Positions 1 to 4,565 of a stretch of DNA of 5,825 nt are shown one piece after another. Under the pieces are notes generated by a model. The model was given only the letters and a program-made list of their open reading frames with translations, was not told the origin of the DNA and searched no databases. Position 1 is the stretch's first letter. The number at the start of each line of letters is the position of its first letter. The position numbers and the translations under genes are program-made. The DNA lies in assembly GCA_015520785.1 (NCBI GenBank), contig WAPJ01000113.1:1-5825 (forward strand), written 5' to 3'. This stretch comes from Candidatus Woesearchaeota archaeon (GTDB taxonomy: Archaea; Nanobdellota; Nanobdellia; Woesearchaeales; WAPJ01).

Positions 1-247
1 CTCCTAAACGATTCTCAGAGCATACTACCCCTCCCATACGCCTCTTCTTTCACTCCTCAACCCCCTCACCTCTTTTTCCTTCCTTTAAACGATTCATTTT
101 TCAGATTAATTAAACAGAGAACAACTAAAACTACTCGTAACAAGCATCCTAAACTGAAGTGGGTAGAAGGAAAGGGAGAAAAGACAGGAAGAGAAGAAAG
201 GGAAGAAGGGAAAGAGAAGACTCATGAGTCTTACGAGAAGAGTTTTC
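1..247. other. Intergenic or gene-edge region with opposing pyrimidine/purine tracts
   Basis: There is no gene here that I can call with confidence. Positions 28-86 are strongly pyrimidine-rich on the plus strand. Positions 160-219 are almost pure purine on the plus strand, so pyrimidine-rich on the minus strand. That is the layout expected of two terminator tracts facing each other between convergent genes. The decamer TAAACGATTC occurs twice, at 5-14 and 86-95. One plus-strand frame is open from base 1 to a TGA at 286-288 and another to a TAA at 111-113. Neither has a start codon near its beginning, so either could be the 3' end of a gene lying to the left. Tracts of this composition lack stop codons for trivial reasons, so openness is weak evidence. 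On the minus strand, a short frame from an ATG at 37-35 is open to the left edge, but it is too short to judge. Confidence 0.5.
155..232 (-). terminator. Probable terminator of the phosphohexomutase gene
   Basis: Sixteen bases after the mutase stop codon (248-250), a perfect 16-bp palindrome AAGACTCATGAGTCTT lies at 217-232. It can fold as a 6-bp stem with a CATG loop. In the direction of transcription it is followed by about 60 nt of nearly pure T and C with several T runs. Hairpin plus pyrimidine tract resembles a factor-independent terminator, and T-rich tracts alone terminate archaeal RNA polymerase. The U run is not uninterrupted, so strength is uncertain. A second small hairpin (GAGAA/TTCTC, 235-249) overlaps the stop codon. 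Confidence 0.5.
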
Positions 248-1615
248 TCATGATACCTCACGGACGAGTTCTTCAAGGATCTTCTTGAATGATTCGAGTG
301 TTTCACGCGTCCGTGCCTCGGCACGCCAGGCGAGGACGGGCTCAGTATTACTCGCACGCACGAGGATCCAGCCGTCAGGATAATACGCTTTAACCCCGTC
401 AAGAAGGGAGAGCTTTACTACGCGCGCATCCTCCTTGAAGACGTTCTTTGCATGCTCAACAACAGCCCGGGCATTCTCCTGGGGGATCCGTCCCCCATCC
501 ACCAAGTATGGATTTTCTGGAATCCACGCTGAGACGGGCATCCGTGTCCCTGAGAGAATGCGGAGGATGGTGAAGAATGCTGCTATCGCATCGTCAAAAC
601 CATACCAGCCTTCCCTGATGAAGACGTGTCCGCTCACCTCCCCCGCGAGAAAAGCCTGCTCCTCGCGGAGGCGTTTCTCAATGAACACGTGTCCCGTGCG
701 TTCCTCAACCACGCGCACATCGAATGGTGCGAGGTATTCCTCCACGTAGGATGATGTCTTCACGTCAACCACAATCTTCCGTCGTTCAGAAGGAATCTGT
801 TTTTCTTCTACGAGCGCCTTGGCAAGCGCTGCGAGGAGCATGTCCGCAGGCCGATGCCGCCCATGCTCATCCACAATGCCGATCCGATCCGCATCCCCGT
901 CCAGCGCGAAGCCAGGCACACCCAGTCTTAGTGCTTCCTCACGCAAATCATGCAAGGTTTCCTCCTTGCTCGGATCCGCCAGGTGGTGTGGCGCTCCGGG
1001 TAATGGTTCCTCGTAGAGGATCACTGCATCAGCGGAGAGACGTTCAAGGATTCGTCTCAGGACTGGTCCTGCCGTGCCATTCCCCGTATCAACGATGATC
1101 CGCCAGGAGGGGAGTGCTGGTTTCAAACGCGTAATGAGATCATCCACGTAGGGTGTGATAAGATCCGCTTCCTCCTCACTACCCCCACTCCTTTCTCCTG
1201 GTCGTACGCTCCGCGTGACGAGCTCGCGGAGGCGTACGAGTTCTCCTGGCAGTGCCTTCCTACCCGCATGGACGAATTTCACCCCATTATACGCTTCGGG
1301 CAGGTGGCTCGCGGTGATCATGATCCCCGCGTTAAAACGCTTCGTATACACGGCATGATACAAGACAGGGGTTGGGATGATGCCGGCATACGCGACACGC
1401 CATCCAGCCGTGCGGAGCACGCGGCCCGCGGCATGCGCAAAGGCAAGGCTGGAGGCACGCTGATCCCATCCGATCACAATCCTCCCTAGTGATAAGCCAA
1501 GCTCGTCAAGAAGCACAGCATAAGCCGCTATGATCCGTTCAATAACGTCAACCGTAAAACCCTCATCCGTCCGTCCCCGCGCGTCATACGCGCCAATAAA
1601 ACGAGCCGCATCCAT
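248..1615 (-). CDS. Phosphomannomutase/phosphoglucomutase (alpha-D-phosphohexomutase family)
   Basis: This is a complete 455-aa enzyme, the normal length for the AlgC/ManB-type branch. Family knowledge: it interconverts hexose-6-phosphate and hexose-1-phosphate (mannose and/or glucose) through a phosphoserine, in the cytoplasm, supplying GDP-mannose or UDP-glucose for glycans. All four signature loops are visible. An N-terminal YDARG (10-14) resembles YDIRG of AlgC. The catalytic serine loop is TASHLP (101-106, Ser103). The metal-binding loop is DGDADR (239-244). The sugar-specificity loop is GEVSGH (325-330). The phosphate-binding loop is RASNTEP (420-426). Sequence alone does not separate mannose from glucose preference; a pure phosphoglucosamine mutase is less likely given the AlgC-like GEVSGH and YDARG. 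The catalytic loop has Leu where most members have Asn. ATG at 1615 puts YDARG at the usual distance from the N-terminus. No Shine-Dalgarno precedes it; it lies 34 nt after the upstream stop and is probably read from the same transcript. Confidence 0.95.
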   Translation of the reverse strand: MDAARFIGAYDARGRTDEGFTVDVIERIIAAYAVLLDELGLSLGRIVIGWDQRASSLAFAHAAGRVLRTAGWRVAYAGIIPTPVLYHAVYTKRFNAGIMITASHLPEAYNGVKFVHAGRKALPGELVRLRELVTRSVRPGERSGGSEEEADLITPYVDDLITRLKPALPSWRIIVDTGNGTAGPVLRRILERLSADAVILYEEPLPGAPHHLADPSKEETLHDLREEALRLGVPGFALDGDADRIGIVDEHGRHRPADMLLAALAKALVEEKQIPSERRKIVVDVKTSSYVEEYLAPFDVRVVEERTGHVFIEKRLREEQAFLAGEVSGHVFIREGWYGFDDAIAAFFTILRILSGTRMPVSAWIPENPYLVDGGRIPQENARAVVEHAKNVFKEDARVVKLSLLDGVKAYYPDGWILVRASNTEPVLAWRAEARTRETLESFKKILEELVREVS

Positions 1616-1649
1616 AGTTGGAGGATAGAACAGGAGGGAGTTAAGAAGA

Positions 1650-2279
1650 TTATCCTTCCCAAATGGAGGGGAGGGTTCCCAAAGGTTCCCTATTCACCCG
1701 GAGGAATCCTTTCTCTTCACCAGTAAGAATAAGACCGAACCAAAGGGTTTCATTAAAGGAGGAGAGATCGAGACGGACATATTCACCCCGCTGTGGAACA
1801 TCTGAACGACGATTAAAATAGGGCGGATATGCACGCGTATACTCGAGTGAGAAGGAGACTGACTGATTGTGAAGCGTCTCGTTCAACCAGTCTGCAAGGC
1901 GAGCGAGGGATGTGAGAGGAACGCTCGCGAAGAGGTACGTGACACTGTTCTCCTCGCAAGCATGCTGGAAGAATGACGTGTTCATCGGAGGATAAGAGAG
2001 GATCTCACGAATGAGAGGATCATCAGAAGACGCATTACACGTGGAAGACGCGAAGCGGTACACACTCCCCTTATCAAGACCGATAAAAACGTTTGAAGGG
2101 GTGTGAAGGAAGAAGGGACGGGCTGGGAGAGGGAGGATGCAAGAGAGATCAATCACTTCAGGCGTGTCAAAGTACGGCTTGCGTGAGGAGGAAGGTGCCT
2201 GGTTAAAACTCTTAAAAGAGAAGAAGACAATACTGGTGAGGAAGAGAAAGGCAAGAAGGAGAACATACGCTTTCCTCAT
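1650..2279 (-). CDS. Hypothetical single-pass membrane-anchored protein with N-glycosylation sequons
   Basis: I do not recognise this 209-aa protein. After Met-Arg-Lys, residues 4-22 are strongly hydrophobic and Phe/Leu-rich, so they act as a signal anchor or uncleaved signal peptide with the rest outside the cell. A Ser/Pro/Gln stretch (26-33) links to a mixed, aromatic-rich body that looks folded. There are three cysteines (47, 81, 108) and five N-X-S/T sequons (Asn82, 100, 133, 138, 176), so about half of its asparagines are potential N-glycosylation sites. This fits an archaeal surface protein but is not proof of modification. The start is 17 nt after the stop of the cysteine-rich gene, so the two are almost certainly co-transcribed. 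A G-rich stretch (GGGGGTTGATGGTG) before the ATG could serve as a weak ribosome-binding site. No enzymatic motif is visible. The gene ends 34 nt before the phosphohexomutase. Confidence 0.75.
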   Translation of the reverse strand: MRKAYVLLLAFLFLTSIVFFSFKSFNQAPSSSRKPYFDTPEVIDLSCILPLPARPFFLHTPSNVFIGLDKGSVYRFASSTCNASSDDPLIREILSYPPMNTSFFQHACEENSVTYLFASVPLTSLARLADWLNETLHNQSVSFSLEYTRAYPPYFNRRSDVPQRGEYVRLDLSSFNETLWFGLILTGEEKGFLRVNREPLGTLPSIWEG

Positions 2280-2296
2280 GCACCATCAACCCCCTT

Positions 2297-2866
2297 TCAT
2301 CCTGGAGCACAACAACAACTCCCACAACAATCCTTACTACACTTATACATACACGATGAGCCGCAACATGTGTTGGGATCACACTTATTATTGTTATCCC
2401 CATCATCCTCCTTTGGAGGGGGAGGGCAGCTCCCACAATCCTCCTCGCACGTACTACACGTTTCTCCATTATTACAACTCCCATCACCACAGCAGGGTTC
2501 GCACGAGTAGCTACTACACTGGTTGGGCGCATTCCAATTCGTTGCGCAGGGAGAACACGGGTTTCCACACCGTTTACACGTCTTACTCTGCGTGTCACAA
2601 TAATACCCATACCCACAACCGCAGATTGTACAATCTTGAACGAGAGGTGTATTCCCCGTGCTATCCGGTGGACAATACCATGGAGAATTCGCCTCCTTAC
2701 ATGCTGCTGGTGGAACGCCTCCCTCACACCCCTGCCCCCAGTTGAGGATGAACTTGGTTCCACTTCCACTCCGCTCCTGGGTTATCCAGAGGACGCCTCC
2801 GAGAACGAGGCTGACGAAGAGGAGTGGGATGAGGAGGAGTTGGATTGCGCGCTGAGCAGTGAGCAT
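2297..2866 (-). CDS. Small membrane-anchored, extremely cysteine-rich extracellular protein
   Basis: The 189-aa protein has a hydrophobic segment at about 8-29, likely a signal anchor, followed by an ectodomain holding all 30 cysteines (16% of the protein). Visible modules: an acceptor-like stretch with C47, C56 and C65; a block at 79-100 of the form CTICGCGYGYYC then KTCKRC; a second block (100-126); then CCGDGSCNNGETC (125-137) running into STCEEDCGSC (138-147). A Pro/Asp/Asn linker follows (148-161) and then a tail (162-186) with CC pairs and a CCC. The CGDGxCNxGETC pattern is one I recall in many secreted archaeal and bacterial repeat proteins. The role is unknown: disulfide-stapled surface knot, adhesion module or metal binder are all possible. 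Odd CC and CCC clusters at the C-terminus allow metal binding as well as disulfides. Codons for Cys are mostly TGT in the tail. ATG 2866 is the only usual in-frame start; it sits 26 nt after an AT-rich box and has no Shine-Dalgarno. Confidence 0.8.
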   Translation of the reverse strand: MLTAQRAIQLLLIPLLFVSLVLGGVLWITQERSGSGTKFILNWGQGCEGGVPPAACKEANSPWYCPPDSTGNTPLVQDCTICGCGYGYYCDTQSKTCKRCGNPCSPCATNWNAPNQCSSYSCEPCCGDGSCNNGETCSTCEEDCGSCPPPPKEDDGDNNNKCDPNTCCGSSCMYKCSKDCCGSCCCAPG

Positions 2867-2885
2867 GCCCTGCTCATGCGATGAG
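2861..2885 (-). promoter_or_regulatory. Two overlapping, mutually exclusive hairpins at the start codon of the cysteine-rich gene
   Basis: Reading the minus strand, CTCAT-CGC-ATGAG (2885-2873) can form a 5-bp hairpin. TGAGCA-GGGCA-TGCTCA (2876-2860) can form a 6-bp hairpin whose loop and 3' arm hold the start codon. The two share the TGAG segment, so only one can form at a time. If the mRNA begins upstream of this point, the second hairpin would bury the AUG. If the transcript is leaderless, only the DNA symmetry could matter. Stems are short and may be chance. Confidence 0.25.
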
Positions 2886-2888
2886 AAG

Positions 2889-2896
2889 AATAAAAA
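2889..2896 (-). promoter_or_regulatory. Candidate TATA box of the cysteine-rich gene
   Basis: TTTTTATT on the minus strand is centred 26.5 nt before the ATG at 2866, the same distance as the stronger box before the lipoprotein gene. Archaeal TATA boxes lie about 25 nt before the transcription start, so the mRNA would start at or beside the AUG (leaderless), in line with the missing Shine-Dalgarno. The T run could instead, or also, terminate the lipoprotein transcript, which ends 15 nt upstream at 2912. Confidence 0.45.
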
Positions 2897-2911
2897 TGTT
2901 ACGCTATGAGG

Positions 2912-4492
2912 TTAATACCTGCACGCTGCTGGGAGCATCTTCCAGCCGTCAAGGCTTGGCTGTGGCGCCCAGTTGCACATGATCTTCGCAGGGGTCTCAG
3001 CAAAGTAGAGTCGTTTCTTGGGTTCTCCAGCCCATGCGCTGAACGGATCAAGAAGATAATATTCAACCATCCGTCCTCCAGCCCCGGGGAGGGAGAAGAA
3101 CATACTCCCAAAGGGTGATTGAGCATCATGGAGGTCTGATGCGCGTACATAAAAGCCAAGGTCTGCAATGATATATCCGACACCGTAGGGATTCACTATG
3201 CCGAGCTTTGTATTCCCATTCACATAGTCACCAATGTGTCCAACTTGTGCTTCAAACCGTTCACGAGCATGATCCGGATGGTCTGGATCATCAATAACAA
3301 TATGCTGGTTCCATCCGTAGAGGAATCGGGGGTGTTCTCCTTGCCCGTCACCACGATATGCTGAGTAAGGTGTATAGAGATCAGTATCCGCGGGAGTAAG
3401 CCTGAGACGCCAGTTAAGCTGGAGATCTGTGTGGGGCGTTACTTCTCCAGGATAATTGCGCTCATCATGAGCGATACCGACGATTTTTACCATGACATCG
3501 CCTGCGCCAATATAGTAGGATATCCGTGGGAGTCCTTGGGTCATTTCAGTATAGGTTCTAAAGAAGGTGAGATCTGCACTACTCGTATTATACGTGTCTT
3601 CTCCCCCGCCAAGACCGGTTAAGCCGTAAAATTTCTCCCAGGCGGAGAGGAAACCATTCCCATCCTGCATGGGTACTGGTTGATACCAGTCCATCATGCC
3701 TACTGCGCTTGCACGCTCATGAATGGGGAAGGGGAGGGGTGGGTGGCCGAAGCCTTCGCGTATCACATCACCGGTTGGCACGCCATAGCCTTCGGCAATG
3801 CAGGAGAAGCAGATGAAGCCGATCGTTTCAGGAGTGAATTTAACAATATCGGGAGCATAGTCTCTCATGGCAAGATAAGAATCGAGATTCTTGTTCAGCC
3901 AGTAGGTGAGCCATCTCCCACCCCCTGCTCTGCCGGTCTCGTCATCAGTAAAATCATAATAGTTAATGAACGCCTGGATTTCGGCTGGTGTGAAGCCCGC
4001 CTCCTGCATGCGGCGGAGGAAGCGGAGCATCTTCTCTTCAGAATCAGTAAAACCACCATCATTATTCCTGTCATAAATGCTCACGTCAACACTCCCATAC
4101 CCCCCAAGCATTCGCCAGTAGTCTTGCGCGGTCGTGTCACGCAGCTGATAGCCGTTCGGATAGGCTATCGTAACGGTGAGGCTTCCGGAGCCTTGCGCTG
4201 TTTCAAGCGTGAGCGTATGCGTACCGTTGGGAACATTGTCTATTACAACATAGCCATCCCTCTCAACGGTGGTGAGGGTCCTGCCAGTCTCATCCATCAA
4301 TCTGCTTCCTGGCGTGACGTTTTCAAGCCGGACGACGAGCGGCTCGTCTGTTACAGGATTCGCTGTTGTCTGAGGAATAATTCGTGGACTGAGTGTGGCT
4401 TGTGTGCCGCAGGATGCGAGGAGTGCTGCAGTGGCGAGGCCGAGAATACTCTTCTTCGCTTGATGAAGGATAGATTCAAGCCCACGCCGCAT
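2912..4492 (-). CDS. Exported putative lipoprotein with an EF-hand calcium loop; function unknown
   Basis: A 526-aa protein that I do not recognise as a whole. The N-terminus is basic (MRRGLE..QAKK), then hydrophobic (16-25), then a lipobox LASC (25-28), so Cys28 would be lipidated and the protein held on the outer face of the membrane. Residues 50-110 are short beta strands (LVVRLENVTPGSRL ... YVVIDNVPNGTHTLTLE), resembling a small PEGA- or carboxypeptidase-regulatory-like beta sandwich. Residues 141-152 are a full EF-hand loop, with ligands Asp141, Asn143, Asp145 and Glu152 and Gly146 at the turn; Dockerin-like or calmodulin-like calcium binding is expected. A weaker loop, QDGNGFLSAWE (276-286), lacks the first ligand. 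The rest (190-526) is rich in Tyr, Trp, Gly and Asp, with CFSC (228-231) and two late cysteines (506, 524). Sequons lie at Asn58, 89 and 302. ATG 4492 is preceded by a TATA box and no Shine-Dalgarno. A soluble secreted enzyme or adhesin is possible; I see no catalytic motif that I trust. Confidence 0.8.
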   Translation of the reverse strand: MRRGLESILHQAKKSILGLATAALLASCGTQATLSPRIIPQTTANPVTDEPLVVRLENVTPGSRLMDETGRTLTTVERDGYVVIDNVPNGTHTLTLETAQGSGSLTVTIAYPNGYQLRDTTAQDYWRMLGGYGSVDVSIYDRNNDGGFTDSEEKMLRFLRRMQEAGFTPAEIQAFINYYDFTDDETGRAGGGRWLTYWLNKNLDSYLAMRDYAPDIVKFTPETIGFICFSCIAEGYGVPTGDVIREGFGHPPLPFPIHERASAVGMMDWYQPVPMQDGNGFLSAWEKFYGLTGLGGGEDTYNTSSADLTFFRTYTEMTQGLPRISYYIGAGDVMVKIVGIAHDERNYPGEVTPHTDLQLNWRLRLTPADTDLYTPYSAYRGDGQGEHPRFLYGWNQHIVIDDPDHPDHARERFEAQVGHIGDYVNGNTKLGIVNPYGVGYIIADLGFYVRASDLHDAQSPFGSMFFSLPGAGGRMVEYYLLDPFSAWAGEPKKRLYFAETPAKIMCNWAPQPSLDGWKMLPAACRY

Positions 4493-4514
4493 GAGAAGGA
4501 GAATGTAAGAACAC

Positions 4515-4522
4515 TATTTAAA
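4515..4522 (-). promoter_or_regulatory. TATA box of the lipoprotein gene (leaderless layout)
   Basis: TTTAAATA on the minus strand matches the archaeal TATA consensus closely. It is followed by 22 nt and then the ATG at 4492, so its centre is about 26 nt upstream of the start codon. This places the expected transcription start at or within a few bases of the AUG. No purine-rich ribosome-binding site lies between. The upstream BRE position is T-rich and not a clear match. This is the clearest archaeal-type signal in the window. Confidence 0.65.
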
Positions 4523-4528
4523 ATTAGC

Positions 4529-4537
4529 GAAAAAGAA
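4529..4537 (-). terminator. Candidate oligo-T terminator after the HerA-like gene
   Basis: TTCTTTTTC on the minus strand lies about 30 nt after the TAA of the HerA-like ATPase (4566-4568) and just before the TATA box of the next gene. Short oligo-T runs without a stem terminate archaeal RNA polymerase. No hairpin is seen beside it, so the call rests on position and composition only. Confidence 0.3.
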
Positions 4538-4565
4538 CTACTTTTAAGTGATGATTATGTCTTTC

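Noticed and set aside
106..402. Minus-strand frame of 98 codons overlapping the mutase 3' end
   Set aside because: It is out of frame with a clear enzyme, and its second half merely translates the pyrimidine tract into low-complexity Phe/Leu/Ser.
1616..1649. Separate promoter for the phosphohexomutase
   Set aside because: The position expected for a TATA box reads CTTAACTC, a poor match, and the gap to the upstream gene is only 34 nt, so co-transcription is simpler.
2297..2345. Short tandem TGT/GTT repeats at the end of the cysteine-rich gene
   Set aside because: They are explained by runs of Cys, Gly and Ser codons in the coding frame rather than by an independent repeat element.
2137..2745. 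Long plus-strand frame of 202 codons, His/Tyr/Asn-rich
   Set aside because: It is antisense to the cysteine-rich gene; its composition is the mirror of many Cys and Gly codons, and it has no recognisable protein features.
2212..2769. Minus-strand frame of 185 codons, Val/Arg-rich
   Set aside because: It is the shifted frame of the cysteine-rich gene. The cysteine pattern with a signal anchor and known motif in the other frame is far more protein-like.
3700..3820. Transglutaminase- or papain-like active site in the lipoprotein (CFSC ... GVPTGD with a later His/Asp cluster)
   Set aside because: The distance from Cys to the GVP motif is too short for a transglutaminase core, and the His and Asp contexts do not match.
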